A stretch of 62,164 nt of DNA, from NCBI GenBank assembly GCA_001874265.1, contig MPDD01000014.1, positions 1 through 62,164 of the forward strand, given 5' to 3'. A program made the position numbers and the translations under genes. The DNA is from Bacteroidetes bacterium MedPE-SWsnd-G1. GTDB taxonomy: Bacteria; Bacteroidota; Bacteroidia; Flavobacteriales; Flavobacteriaceae. This document shows positions 1 to 10,772 of this stretch, in pieces. Every line of letters begins with the position of its first letter. Within the stretch, counting starts at the first letter, position 1. The notes beneath the pieces were generated by a model. It was not told where the DNA came from. It searched no databases and saw only the letters and a program-made list of their open reading frames with translations.

Positions 1-52
1 TTATAGTATAGCAACTTCGTTATTTTTATTTAAATTAATTCTAAATAATGTT

Positions 53-81
53 TTGGTATTTCATTTTAGAGTGTAAATTTG
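53..81 (+). promoter_or_regulatory. Flavobacterial promoter of the porin gene
   Basis: A TTG at 53-55 is followed after 18 bases by TAAATTTG at 74-81, matching the Bacteroidota housekeeping promoter pattern (TTG at -33, TAnnTTTG at -7). Transcription would start near position 88, leaving a short leader before the ATG at 125. The same 18-base spacing occurs before pepE in this window. Confidence 0.6.
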
Positions 82-124
82 CCGCATCAAAATTTATTAT
101 TTTAAAACAGTCTAAATAACAATA

Positions 125-1288
125 ATGAGAAAGATTACTCTAATTGCGGCTTTATTAACATCAGTTTTAATAACTGCTCAAACAACAAACAACAATCAAA
201 AAACCGTAGATAGTACGTTTGCAAAAAACTCTGCACAGCGAATATTATCGGGTAACATTAACAATGGTGTAACCGTAGGAGGTTATGGTGAGATCACCTA
301 TAATCAGCCTGAAGGTAAAAATGGTGAAATGGACGTTCAACGTTTGGTTTTACTTTTTGGATATAAATTCAATGACAAAGTACAGTTTATTACGGAGGTT
401 GAATTCGAACATGTAAAAGAGGTATATGTAGAGCAAGCATTTTTACAGTATAGTTTAAATGACAATTTAAATGTACGTGGTGGATTAATGTTAGTACCAA
501 TGGGTTCTATTAATGAATATCACGAACCAACAACATTTAATGGTGTGGAACGACCTAGTATAGCAAAATCTATTGTACCGACTACTTGGAGAGAAATTGG
601 AGCGGGTATTGCTGGTAGAGCAAATGATATTTCTTTGAGATACCAAGCCTATATTTTTAATGGTTTCAATTCTGTAAATGGAGATAAATATTTAGGGGGA
701 AGCAACGGATTAAGAAATGGGCGTCAAAAAGGAGCGGAGTCTAACTTTAACACACCAAACTTATCTGCTAAAGTAGATTATTACGGAATTCAAGGATTGC
801 GTTTAGGTCTTGCAGGGTATTTTGGTAGAACACAACCCTTGGAAGAAGATGAAGATTTAGCAGGAGCTGATGTTGGAGTTTCTATGTTTGGTTTGGATGC
901 GAAATACAAATTAGGAAGATTTGGAGCAAGAGGTGAAGTAATTCATACCACTATAAACGATAGTGAAGAATATAACAACTTATACGGTTCTGACCTAGGA
1001 AAAACAATGTATGGTTGGAATCTTGAGGCATCGTACAACTTGTTACCGTTAATTAAAAAACAAGAATTGATAGCCTTCGCTAGATATGATAGTTATGATA
1101 CAAATGCTACTGTTGAGGATAACATTACTAGAAACTTGTCTTATGATAGAAGCGAATGGACAGTTGGTTTAAGCTATTTAGTTGCAAGAGGTGCTGTTGT
1201 AAAAGCAGATTATCAATTTAAAGAGAATGCCGTAGAAAATGGGGAAGTTGCTAACCAATTTAACATGGGTATAGGAGTTACGTTCTAA
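125..1288 (+). CDS. Outer-membrane beta-barrel porin, phosphate-selective porin O/P-like
   Basis: A 387-residue outer-membrane protein with a signal peptide at residues 1-18 ending in TAQ. The rest is built of short alternating amphipathic strands (GGYGEITYNQP, MDVQRLVLLFGYKF, VQFITEVEFEH, NVRGGLMLVPMG) and ends in the aromatic strand MGIGVTF, the usual outer-membrane insertion signal. The early block with the MDVQR and EVEFEHV strands resembles the OprO/OprP-like porins common in Flavobacteriia. It would form a passive channel; anion or phosphate specificity is not shown by the sequence. It has its own promoter, and an FMN-binding exported protein follows 87 bases downstream, which may link the pair functionally. 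Confidence 0.8.
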   Translation: MRKITLIAALLTSVLITAQTTNNNQKTVDSTFAKNSAQRILSGNINNGVTVGGYGEITYNQPEGKNGEMDVQRLVLLFGYKFNDKVQFITEVEFEHVKEVYVEQAFLQYSLNDNLNVRGGLMLVPMGSINEYHEPTTFNGVERPSIAKSIVPTTWREIGAGIAGRANDISLRYQAYIFNGFNSVNGDKYLGGSNGLRNGRQKGAESNFNTPNLSAKVDYYGIQGLRLGLAGYFGRTQPLEEDEDLAGADVGVSMFGLDAKYKLGRFGARGEVIHTTINDSEEYNNLYGSDLGKTMYGWNLEASYNLLPLIKKQELIAFARYDSYDTNATVEDNITRNLSYDRSEWTVGLSYLVARGAVVKADYQFKENAVENGEVANQFNMGIGVTF

Positions 1289-1311
1289 GCCTCTAAATTT
1301 GAATTAATTTC

Positions 1312-1348
1312 ACAAATAGTTGGATCTGTAACGGGTTCAACTATTTGT
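1312..1348 (+). other. Hairpin between the porin and FMN-binding genes
   Basis: ACAAATAGTTG at 1312-1322 pairs perfectly with CAACTATTTGT at 1338-1348 around a 15-base loop. There is no T-run after it, so it is a poor intrinsic terminator. It could stabilise the 3' end of the porin mRNA or reduce read-through. Confidence 0.35.
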
Positions 1349-1363
1349 TAGTTCTAAATTATA

Positions 1364-1371
1364 TATTTTTG
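1364..1371 (+). promoter_or_regulatory. -7 box of the FMN-binding protein gene
   Basis: TATTTTTG fits TAnnTTTG and lies just before the ATG at 1376. The nearest TTG (1345-1347) is only 16 bases upstream, so the promoter is weakly supported, and the message would have almost no leader. Confidence 0.25.
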
Positions 1372-1375
1372 TTTG

Positions 1376-1915
1376 ATGAAATTTAAACTCCTTTTTTCTC
1401 TATTTTTTTTAATGCAAACTTTAAATTCTTTTAGTAGTGGTTTGCCTAAAAATATTCATAAAAAAGTAACTAAAGAAATAGCTTCATTTTATGATGTTAA
1501 AGATTTTGAATTGAAATCTATTTCAGTTTCTGACGAGTTAAATTCATTATTAATACACCCAATAAAAGAGAAAAACTTATTTCAAATTATTATAAGTGGT
1601 GAGTTGGTAGGGTATGCCTATGTTGCGAAGGCGCCAAGTAAAACAGATGAATTTGATTATTTGGTTTTGTTCGATAAAGATTTAATCATTACACGGTCCA
1701 AATTATTGATCTACAGAGAGGATTATGGAGCGGAAATAGGAAGTAAACGCTGGCTTAAACAATTTATTGGTTTAAAAGAAGGAGCAAACATAGAATACGG
1801 AAATCAAATTGTTCCAATATCTGGTGCTACCATTTCTGCCGAGTCAATTACAATTGCTATTAATCAATTACTACAATCAATTGCTATTCTTAACGAAAAC
1901 GGTCTGTTTAACTAA
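1376..1915 (+). CDS. Exported FMN-binding domain protein (flavinylation target)
   Basis: A 179-residue exported protein with an N-terminal hydrophobic signal segment (FKLLFSLFFLMQTLNSFSS). The C-terminal part resembles FMN_bind domains of the NqrC/RnfG type. The motif PISGATISAES, about 30 residues from the end, matches the SGAT attachment site where ApbE links FMN through phosphodiester bonds to the threonine. It should therefore act as a periplasmic one-electron carrier. No apbE gene and no membrane partner are present, so its redox partners are unknown. I chose the ATG at 1376; an adjacent upstream TTG (1373) would add one residue. The gene follows a porin in the same direction. Confidence 0.7.
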   Translation: MKFKLLFSLFFLMQTLNSFSSGLPKNIHKKVTKEIASFYDVKDFELKSISVSDELNSLLIHPIKEKNLFQIIISGELVGYAYVAKAPSKTDEFDYLVLFDKDLIITRSKLLIYREDYGAEIGSKRWLKQFIGLKEGANIEYGNQIVPISGATISAESITIAINQLLQSIAILNENGLFN

Positions 1916-2076
1916 TGTAATTTCTCGGAATTTAGCATAGTTTCAGGTTTCAGTTAATGTTTCGACTTTAGTCAAATTAATTGTTATTTAAGGAGTCTAT
2001 TAATGTAACAAGTAAGCATATAAAAACCCTACTTTACTTTTTAATGATTTAGTAATTAATATTCAATTAAAAGACG

Positions 2077-2084
2077 TAAATTTG
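2077..2084 (+). promoter_or_regulatory. -7 box of guaB
   Basis: TAAATTTG fits the TAnnTTTG consensus, 29 bases before the guaB ATG. No clear TTG lies at the expected -33 position. The 198-base gap upstream of guaB shows nothing else I recognise. Confidence 0.4.
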
Positions 2085-2095
2085 CATGCAATTAA

Positions 2096-3586
<1,491 letters not shown>

Positions 3587-3608
3587 ATTAAGGTTAAACA
3601 TAAAAAAA

Positions 3609-3633
3609 AGAGGCTACCAATTTGGTAGCCTCT
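3609..3633. terminator. Bidirectional terminator between guaB and the DEAD-box helicase
   Basis: AGAGGCTACCA pairs perfectly with TGGTAGCCTCT (11 bp, 3-base loop). An A-run precedes it and a T-run follows it, so it serves both convergent genes. Confidence 0.92.
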
Positions 3634-3657
3634 TTTTTTTATGCATTCGATTTAATG

Positions 3658-5451
3658 TTAATCGTGTCTTTTTTTTCTGCTTCGGTCGCTACGATCACGC
3701 CCAAATCCACTTTTGTTAAATTTCTTCGGAGCATCGCCATTAGAAGGTCTAGATCTTCTAGAACCACCGCCAGAACCTCTGTGATTTTTTCCGCCTCCAC
3801 TTCTACGTCTTCCACCACCTCGGTTTCCAGCACGTTTCTTCTCAGTAACTTCAACATTAACACCACGACCTTCAAAAGAAACATCGTTATTTGTAAAAGC
3901 ACCTACAGTTTCATCGGTAAAGTTTTTATCTAATTCAAAGAATGAGAATGTGTCTAATATTTCAATTTGACCGATTTCAATATTTTTAGAAATTTGTTGA
4001 TCATTGATTAATCCAATTAATCTAGCCGGATTCAATTTGTCTTTACGACCAATATTGATAAAGAAACGCGTCATATTCTCGTCGTCTCTTCTTTTACCTC
4101 GGCTGTCTTTCTCTCTAGATCTAGAAAGGTCATTTAAGTCATTCGCATTTTCGTAATAACTCAAGAAACTATTAAACTCGATAGAAACAAATCTTTTGAT
4201 CAATTCATCTCTGTCCAAATCTTTTAGTTTCTCTTGAATGGATGGTAAGTATTCACCAATTTGACTTTCGTTAACTTCAAAGTCGTTTACCTTATCAACT
4301 AGTCTTAATAGTTGTTTTTTACAAATGTCTTTTCCGTCTGGAACTTGCATTTGAACAAATTTCTTTCCAATAATTCTTTCAATTGGAGATAATTTTCTTC
4401 TTTCTCCAGGAGAAACTATGGCAATAGAAATCCCTTTACTTCCCGCTCTACCTGTTCTACCACTTCTGTGGGTATAAGATTCTATTTGGTCCGGTAGTTT
4501 ATAGTTGATAACATGTGTTAAACTATCTACATCTAATCCACGAGCAGCAACATCAGTTGCAACCAATATTTGTAATGTTTTCTTACGGAATTTTTGCATT
4601 ACGATATCTCGTTGTGCCTGCGATAATTCACCGTGTAATGAATCTGCGCTATAACCGTCTTGAATTAATTTGTCTGCAACTTCTTGTGTTTCTCTACGTG
4701 TTCTACAGAAGATAATTCCATAAATATCAGGATTGATATCTGCAATACGCTTCAACGCAGGGTATCTGTTTCTATCTGTAACTACGTAATATTCATGCGT
4801 TACGTTATCTGATCCAGAATTACGCTTTCCTGCATCAATTTGAGCAGGGTTGTTCATATAGTTTCTTGCAATTCTATCTACTTCTTTAGGGAAAGTAGCA
4901 GAGAATAATAAGGTCTGTTTTGTTTCTGGAGTTACTTCTAATACTTGGTCCAATTCATCTTTGAATCCCATATTAAGCATCTCATCAGCCTCATCTAAAA
5001 CCAACCACTCTACATTGTTTAACTGTAGTTTTCTTCTTTTTATAAGGTCAACTGTTCTACCAGGTGTACCAACTACAATTTGAACTCCTTTGTTTAATTT
5101 ACGAATTTGACCGTTTATATCAGATCCGCCGTATACAGCAGCAACTTTAAACCCTTTTAAATGAGTTGAAAATTCTTCAATATTTCTAGCAATCTGAATT
5201 GCTAATTCTCTTGTTGGAGATAAAATTATCGCTTGAACGCTTTGGTTATCAAGATCTATTTTTTCTAGAATTGGCAAACTGAAAGCAGCAGTTTTACCTG
5301 TTCCAGTTTGTGCAAATGCTTTTAAATCTTGATCTGATGCAATTACTTGTGGAATTGCTTTTTCTTGAATTTCAGTAGGTTTTTCGTAACCTAAATCAGT
5401 AAGGGCACTAATAATCTCAGATTTAAGCCCTAAATCTTTAAATGTTGTCAT
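3658..5451 (-). CDS. deaD: DEAD-box ATP-dependent RNA helicase, DeaD/CsdA-like
   Basis: Unwinds RNA duplexes, probably in ribosome assembly, mRNA turnover or cold adaptation. All core motifs are present: Q motif PTEIQ (25-29), Walker A AQTGTGKT (47-54), PTREL, DEAD (153-156), SAT (184-186) and HRSGRTGR (328-335). Residues about 460-538 look like the DbpA-type RNA-binding domain (TRFFINIGRKDKL...). The last 55-60 residues are a disordered Arg/Gly/Ser-rich tail typical of DeaD proteins. The 597-residue length fits this class. It is transcribed alone, convergent with guaB. The assignment to DeaD rather than another paralogue rests on the C-terminal architecture. Confidence 0.9.
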   Translation of the reverse strand: MTTFKDLGLKSEIISALTDLGYEKPTEIQEKAIPQVIASDQDLKAFAQTGTGKTAAFSLPILEKIDLDNQSVQAIILSPTRELAIQIARNIEEFSTHLKGFKVAAVYGGSDINGQIRKLNKGVQIVVGTPGRTVDLIKRRKLQLNNVEWLVLDEADEMLNMGFKDELDQVLEVTPETKQTLLFSATFPKEVDRIARNYMNNPAQIDAGKRNSGSDNVTHEYYVVTDRNRYPALKRIADINPDIYGIIFCRTRRETQEVADKLIQDGYSADSLHGELSQAQRDIVMQKFRKKTLQILVATDVAARGLDVDSLTHVINYKLPDQIESYTHRSGRTGRAGSKGISIAIVSPGERRKLSPIERIIGKKFVQMQVPDGKDICKKQLLRLVDKVNDFEVNESQIGEYLPSIQEKLKDLDRDELIKRFVSIEFNSFLSYYENANDLNDLSRSREKDSRGKRRDDENMTRFFINIGRKDKLNPARLIGLINDQQISKNIEIGQIEILDTFSFFELDKNFTDETVGAFTNNDVSFEGRGVNVEVTEKKRAGNRGGGRRRSGGGKNHRGSGGGSRRSRPSNGDAPKKFNKSGFGRDRSDRSRKKRHD

Positions 5452-5601
5452 GTTCTGTGTTTAACGATTCACAGACACACCCGCATCTATAAATCTGATT
5501 TTCAGGGCGCGAAATTACGCTTTAATATCTACAATACACTTGTAAAGTAGATTTAATTTGAAAGTAGAGGTGATTATTGTGATACAATTAACAAATACTT
5601 C

Positions 5602-7431
5602 TTATTGAGAATTTAGTTTTTTTCCGAGAATCACAAGTTTATATTTCTTGCCAATACTTTCAATTGTAGTGTTATATGAAGATATAATTTCAAGTTCTCC
5701 ATTACCATCTTTAATGAATAATGGAATACTATTTGGCTCTTTCTCTGTTGCAGCAATTAGTTTTTGAAAGTGCTCAAGATTATTCAGAGGAATCTCATAT
5801 ATATCCGGATAATTTCTTGAAACTTCGGTGAGGGAATTAAAATCATCCGTATGTGAGAAAAGGCCTATTTCAGGGTTGTTATCTTCATTGTTTTTTTCTT
5901 CTTCTGAAACCAATCTAAAGGTTCCGTTTTCTCCAAACTGTTCACTAAATTTTGTAATGACATAGTTATTAATATCTGCATTCCCTGTTAAAGCCATTAA
6001 ATAACCGACATCGCTCAATTCAATATTGTCTATTAAAGTATCTGAATAAATATCTGTATTGATGGCCTCAAGTCCTAATTCTTTAGATTTTCTAACATTG
6101 TTTTGGTTGTTGTCAATTAGAACAACGTTTCTATTATTTTTTAGTAGGTAACTCCCGATCAATCTAGAAAATTCTGAAGCACCAACAATTAAAATTCCAT
6201 CTGATTTGGTAAGAAAAACGCCTGCTACTTTAGCAAACAACCTAGCGGTGGTTGCATTAAGTAAAACAGTTCCTAATACTATTGTAAATACAAGGGGTGT
6301 AATATATTCTGCACCTTCAAAACCACGATGTGCTAACTCCAATCCAAATAAAGAAGCAATACCAGCAGCTACAATACCACGAGGACCCACCCAACTTATA
6401 AATAATTTTTCGTTAATTTTTAAATTGGAATTATGAGTAGATAAGAAAACTCCTAGTGGACGAATTACAAAAATAATAATTGCGAATAGTATAGCAGTAT
6501 TCCAATTGAATATCAGCAGTAAATCTTCATAATTGATATTGGCTGATAGCAGAATAAATAATATTGAAATTAAAAGGATACTCAGAGATTCTTTAAAATA
6601 TAGAAGGTCTTTTAAATAAGGCGAATTTGAATTTCCTAAAACCATACCCATAACAACAACTGCAAGTAAACCAGACTCATGTGCAAAGCTATCCGATAAG
6701 ACAAACACCCCTAATACACTCGCTAATGCGAAGATGTTCAATAAGTAATGTGGAATTAATCTTCTGTTCATAGCAAAATTTAAGGCATGTGCAAAAGTAA
6801 ATCCGAAAGTAGAGCCAAATAACACCACTTTTCCAAATTCAATAAATGCTGTCTTTGTAAACTCACCACCACCTTCAACACTTATAAATTCATATACCAA
6901 AACGGCAACTAATGCTCCAATGGGATCAATAAGAATTCCCTCCCATTTTAGTATTGTAGAAACATCTTTTTTAAGTGGAATATTTCTAAGGATAGGAGTA
7001 ATTACTGTAGGACCAGTTACTATAATCAAAGCAGAGAAAAGAAAGGACATTTCCCAAGAAAGCTGCATTAAATGGTGTGCCGCAATCCCTGCACAAAAAA
7101 AGGTTACAAGAGACCCCAGAGTGATTAATTTAGAAATAGAAGGAGCAACATTTTTAATTTCACTCATTCTTAATGTAAGACCACCTTCGAATAATATTAT
7201 ACTTATTGCTAATGAAACAAAATAGAACAAGCCACTACCAGGAAATAAGCCTTCCTCTCCATTCCAAATAGGCTCTATCCACTTTGTACCATCAGTAGAA
7301 AGAAATTCTGCAGCAAAAGGACCAACAAACAATCCAATTAAAATTAATGGTAAAATGGCAGGGATTTTAAATTTCCATGCTACCCATTGTGCCAATATTC
7401 CTAAAATAATTATTCCAGCGAGTTCTAACAT
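5602..7431 (-). CDS. Monovalent cation/proton antiporter with cytosolic nucleotide-binding domain
   Basis: A 609-residue inner-membrane exchanger for Na+ or K+ against H+. Residues 1-400 contain about 12 hydrophobic segments of the CPA fold, beginning with LAGIIILGILAQWVAWKFKIPAI and including the HESGLLAVVVMGM and SWVGPRGIVAAGIASLFGLE segments typical of NhaP-type CPA1 proteins. Residues about 410-520 form a Rossmann-like TrkA-N/KTN domain (GILIVGASEFSRLIGSYLL), which in relatives binds NAD(H) or nucleotides and gates transport. The ion specificity cannot be read from sequence. The gene stands alone. Confidence 0.85.
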   Translation of the reverse strand: MLELAGIIILGILAQWVAWKFKIPAILPLILIGLFVGPFAAEFLSTDGTKWIEPIWNGEEGLFPGSGLFYFVSLAISIILFEGGLTLRMSEIKNVAPSISKLITLGSLVTFFCAGIAAHHLMQLSWEMSFLFSALIIVTGPTVITPILRNIPLKKDVSTILKWEGILIDPIGALVAVLVYEFISVEGGGEFTKTAFIEFGKVVLFGSTFGFTFAHALNFAMNRRLIPHYLLNIFALASVLGVFVLSDSFAHESGLLAVVVMGMVLGNSNSPYLKDLLYFKESLSILLISILFILLSANINYEDLLLIFNWNTAILFAIIIFVIRPLGVFLSTHNSNLKINEKLFISWVGPRGIVAAGIASLFGLELAHRGFEGAEYITPLVFTIVLGTVLLNATTARLFAKVAGVFLTKSDGILIVGASEFSRLIGSYLLKNNRNVVLIDNNQNNVRKSKELGLEAINTDIYSDTLIDNIELSDVGYLMALTGNADINNYVITKFSEQFGENGTFRLVSEEEKNNEDNNPEIGLFSHTDDFNSLTEVSRNYPDIYEIPLNNLEHFQKLIAATEKEPNSIPLFIKDGNGELEIISSYNTTIESIGKKYKLVILGKKLNSQ

Positions 7432-7486
7432 TCCATAAATTTTACGTGAAAATACTATTATTTTTTAAAATAGAAATTAAAACAAG

Positions 7487-7517
7487 AATCCCATAGAACT
7501 TCAAACGCTACGGGATT
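7487..7517 (-). terminator. Terminator after the M61 peptidase gene
   Basis: Read on the minus strand, AATCCCGTAG (7517-7508) pairs with CTATGGGATT (7496-7487) with one G-U pair and an 11-base loop. A T-rich run follows. It lies 22 bases past the peptidase stop codon. Confidence 0.7.
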
Positions 7518-7538
7518 TATATTTAGGATGAATTGAGA

Positions 7539-9089
7539 TTAATCTAATTGCTTAGCCCATGCACTTCTCAAAGTCAATTGTTTTTCCGAAGCATTTTCGT
7601 CTAAAGTAAAAGTCATGTCTTCAGCATTGAAAGAGATTCCAACTTTTTGATAATACTCTTTATAAGGCAATGCATTTTTCTCTTTTACATACGAGTTTAA
7701 GAAATCTCCGATCTCTGGATACGTGAAATCTGTAAAGTATTGGAAGAACGTAGCATCGTCAAAGGCTTTATTTGGTCCGTAAATTTTTGCCAATTGATTA
7801 ATCACATCGCTCAATCCTTTTTCTCCATTAGAAAGTTCTAAAAGTCTAATGTCTAACAGTCCAGCAACTAAAGCACCGCCCATATAAATATCACCATATT
7901 TTTCATGTCCTTCTTTGGTAAAACTTTTCAATGATAAATCTAGCAGACTAAATTCTGACTTGTAATATTGCTCAGAGATATATACTTTTCTTCGTAACAT
8001 TTTAAGATAGTCATCCATAGATTTTTGCCCTGCTTTGAACTGCATCATATGTGCGGCCCATTCTGTGGTTCCTTCATATAACCAAAGATGTCTTGAAGGT
8101 ACTGGTTGAATAAAATTAAATTCCTGGATAATTTCACTATGAATGTTTAACGGAGTTACAATATGAAAAAACTCATGTGAAGCCATATCTTTCATGTTTT
8201 GCTCAATCTCATTCCAAGGCTTTTCTTGATTGGTGTATTCTGAACTATAAGAATGCTCCCAGGCACCGTTAATTGGTTTACCATTAGTTTCAAAATGGAA
8301 TAAAAATGTGTATCGATCTACTGGTAATCCTCCTAAAAACTTATCAGCAGAAATGATCATATCTTTCATTGATTCTAGAACCATCTCAGATGTTATCATT
8401 CCTTTTTCTGAATAAGTTAAAATGTCAACTTTTGTACCAGAAACTTCCATTGAAGCTGTTGTTAATTCTCCTAAAAGAATTGGAGAATCCACTGCATGAT
8501 CAAAAGTATTCGCTGAATAAGAATTATCACTATTTAAAGTTAAAGCAGTTCCTGCTAACCAGTTTTCAGGATAATCAATTTTTATATTCATCGGAGTTGC
8601 TTGTTTCCCCTTAAAATAACCTAAAACAGCATGCGCATTTATAAGCGCATGGTTTTCTTCTATTGAAGTTCCGCACATTGGGTAAATTGGTAATTCTTTT
8701 ACTTCAGTATCGAATGTCTCAGAAATTTCGTAGTTAATTGAGGCTACTTTCTCTGGTTGTGCAAATTCATATTGATTTACAGATACTTTATTCGTTTCAA
8801 TAGGATTTCCTTTGTCGTCAAAGGCTTCGAATGTTTTTACGAATCGCCCAATATTCATAACAGTGTACGTACCGGGTGCCGTTGAAGCAAATTGATAAAT
8901 GTTGTTTTCTGAAGTTAGTTCCGGTGCTGTAACCGTAACTTTAAACGTATCATTAGATCTATCATTAAGATTGATATGAAATTTTACCGGTTCAACTTTG
9001 TTGTTTGAAGCTGTTGTAGATTTTTGACCACCACAAGATATTAATAGGGTGGAAGCAACCACAAAGATTGCAATTTTTAATAGTTTCAT
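7539..9089 (-). CDS. M61-family metallopeptidase lipoprotein (glycyl aminopeptidase-like)
   Basis: A 516-residue exported peptidase with a lipoprotein signal (lipobox LISC, Cys19). The zinc site is the HEFFH motif at 305-309 with a third ligand Glu near 339 in LYEGTTEW, as in the M61 glycyl aminopeptidases. The N-terminal beta-rich region (residues 35-210) matches the M61 N domain. M61 proteins usually end in a PDZ domain; here the sequence stops at about residue 516 with no recognisable PDZ fold, so it is a short form. It probably trims peptides in the periplasm or at the outer membrane. It has its own terminator. Confidence 0.85.
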   Translation of the reverse strand: MKLLKIAIFVVASTLLISCGGQKSTTASNNKVEPVKFHINLNDRSNDTFKVTVTAPELTSENNIYQFASTAPGTYTVMNIGRFVKTFEAFDDKGNPIETNKVSVNQYEFAQPEKVASINYEISETFDTEVKELPIYPMCGTSIEENHALINAHAVLGYFKGKQATPMNIKIDYPENWLAGTALTLNSDNSYSANTFDHAVDSPILLGELTTASMEVSGTKVDILTYSEKGMITSEMVLESMKDMIISADKFLGGLPVDRYTFLFHFETNGKPINGAWEHSYSSEYTNQEKPWNEIEQNMKDMASHEFFHIVTPLNIHSEIIQEFNFIQPVPSRHLWLYEGTTEWAAHMMQFKAGQKSMDDYLKMLRRKVYISEQYYKSEFSLLDLSLKSFTKEGHEKYGDIYMGGALVAGLLDIRLLELSNGEKGLSDVINQLAKIYGPNKAFDDATFFQYFTDFTYPEIGDFLNSYVKEKNALPYKEYYQKVGISFNAEDMTFTLDENASEKQLTLRSAWAKQLD

Positions 9090-9155
9090 CTGTTGTATTA
9101 TTTATTGATGTTAGATGTTTATTGAGAAGTTTCGTTACAAAAAATTGAATAAAAA

Positions 9156-9665
9156 TTAATCGATTTTTAATACCATACTTGTAGCAACGCCGTTTGTAAC
9201 TGTAACGATATATAAGTTGTTGTAGATAGATTCGTCCAAATTTTCATAGACTTCCTTTCCTAGCAGTCCATTCGAAAAGTAAGGAGTTGTGTTACTATGA
9301 CCCACAATTAAAACGGTTTGACCCTTCGTTTTTTCTTGGAACCCTTGGTAATCTATATTTCTTGGGTCGTATAATTTTAAATCTAAATTGTTGGCTTCTG
9401 CAAGAGGTTTTGCGGTGTCTCTTGTTCTATTATAATCTGTAGAATAAACAGCATCAAATTTTACTTCTTGTAATACTTTGACCAAATTCTTGGCTCTGGC
9501 ATGTCCAATTTCTGTTAAAACAGGGTCTCTATTTGTTTTGTCGCTAAGATCTTTTTCGGCATGACGAACTAAGTAGTAGGTAGTTGTTTCGTCGGTTGAG
9601 TTTTCTTGTGCATTAATTGCGTTTAATGAAAAGACGACAATTAGCGTGAGTAGTAGTTTTTGCAT
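9156..9665 (-). CDS. Exported histidine phosphatase-family protein
   Basis: A 169-residue protein with a cleavable signal peptide (ends NAINAQ). It carries the branch-1 histidine phosphatase motif RHAE at 34-37 (catalytic His35), a conserved Arg in YNRTRDTA and the second catalytic His in VLIVGHSN. It resembles small SixA/phosphoglycerate mutase-like phosphatases, but export means its substrate is extracytoplasmic, perhaps a phosphorylated sugar or polyphosphate. The neighbours on either side are an M61 peptidase and an exo/endonuclease-fold protein and give no pathway. Confidence 0.8.
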   Translation of the reverse strand: MQKLLLTLIVVFSLNAINAQENSTDETTTYYLVRHAEKDLSDKTNRDPVLTEIGHARAKNLVKVLQEVKFDAVYSTDYNRTRDTAKPLAEANNLDLKLYDPRNIDYQGFQEKTKGQTVLIVGHSNTTPYFSNGLLGKEVYENLDESIYNNLYIVTVTNGVATSMVLKID

Positions 9666-9743
9666 AGTTAATAATTAAGTGAACCCAAAGATATAGATTC
9701 AAAGATGAATTCAACAAAATCACAATCATAAAAAAAAGTGAAT

Positions 9744-10772
9744 TTATTTCAATTGTAAACGGGTCATTATTGGGTAGTGATCGGAATAATCGATAAAATA
9801 GTTTTTAAAATTGTTTACTGTAAAGGCTTCATTAGGTAAAATAAAATCAATTCGCGCTGGAAGAAAATAGTCGTATGATTTTCCAAATCCGTCACCCGCC
9901 TCAACAAACGCATCGTTTTTGTCTCCTTTTAACTGATTGTAGACCCATGAAAAAGCAGTGTTGTTAAAATCACCACAAATTATAGTTTTAAAAGGGCAAT
10001 TTTTTTCATTTTCAAGCAATAAACTCACTTGATCTACTTGTTTTCCAAACTTCGTTTGTAATCTTTTTCTCAATTTTTCAGAGTCTTCTTCTCCCAAATT
10101 TTCTTGATCTAATTGAATCTTTAAAGATTCTAAATGCACATTGTAAACTCTAAAAGTATCTTTCTCCTTAACAATATCTGCGTAGATAGCATTATTAGTA
10201 TTGCTTTTAAAATTTATAGAGCCACTGTTAATTATCTTATACTTTGAATAAATGGCTTGACCAAAACGAATGCGTTTATTGTCTCCATTTTTGTTGTTAA
10301 CAAAGCGGTATTTGTATTTGAAATAACCAGAATAATCGTTTACAAACTCTTGAAAGCAAACAATGTCAGGAGATTTTTCATGAACAAATTCTACAATGCT
10401 TTTTCGAATAGAATCGGTACTCTCAGGTTTCCAATTATACAAGTTAAATAAGCGTACGTTGTAACTCATTATTTTAAGATCGTCATTTAGTAGCACTTGT
10501 TTTTCAGAGATTCTGAAAAAAGAAGTAACAGTCGTAAATCCTATAAGTAATACAATTAATGATATTAAGAATTGCTTTCTGAGTTTTATAAGCCAGTACA
10601 AAACAAAAGCAAGGTTTGCCAAAATTAGAACGGGAACTAATAAACTAAGTAATGAAAGTAAAGGGAAAGTTTGTGGCGAAATGTAAGGTAATAAATAGGA
10701 GCAGAGCAAAAGAAATGCAATAATGCTATTTACAAAATAGATAATCCTATTGAGCCACGATAGTTTCTTCAT
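9744..10772 (-). CDS. Membrane-anchored endonuclease/exonuclease/phosphatase-family protein
   Basis: A 342-residue protein. Residues 1-85 contain three hydrophobic segments that anchor it in the inner membrane. The rest is an EEP (DNase I-like) domain with its motifs in order: KIMSYNVRLFN, DIVCFQEF (catalytic Glu), YNVHLES, ICGDFNNT and the terminal YSDHYPIM (catalytic His). The domain probably faces the periplasm and cleaves phosphodiester or phosphomonoester bonds; nucleic acid, lipid and sugar phosphates are all possible substrates. The gene begins directly after the stop of the second rhomboid gene and is the last member of the mutL-rhomboid operon. Confidence 0.8.
   Translation of the reverse strand: MKKLSWLNRIIYFVNSIIAFLLLCSYLLPYISPQTFPLLSLLSLLVPVLILANLAFVLYWLIKLRKQFLISLIVLLIGFTTVTSFFRISEKQVLLNDDLKIMSYNVRLFNLYNWKPESTDSIRKSIVEFVHEKSPDIVCFQEFVNDYSGYFKYKYRFVNNKNGDNKRIRFGQAIYSKYKIINSGSINFKSNTNNAIYADIVKEKDTFRVYNVHLESLKIQLDQENLGEEDSEKLRKRLQTKFGKQVDQVSLLLENEKNCPFKTIICGDFNNTAFSWVYNQLKGDKNDAFVEAGDGFGKSYDYFLPARIDFILPNEAFTVNNFKNYFIDYSDHYPIMTRLQLK

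Noticed and set aside
3622-3933. Frames on both strands, rich in Ser/Thr or Val/Leu/Glu, over the helicase 3' end
   Set aside because: They are shadows of the Arg/Gly/Ser-rich repeat codons in the helicase tail.
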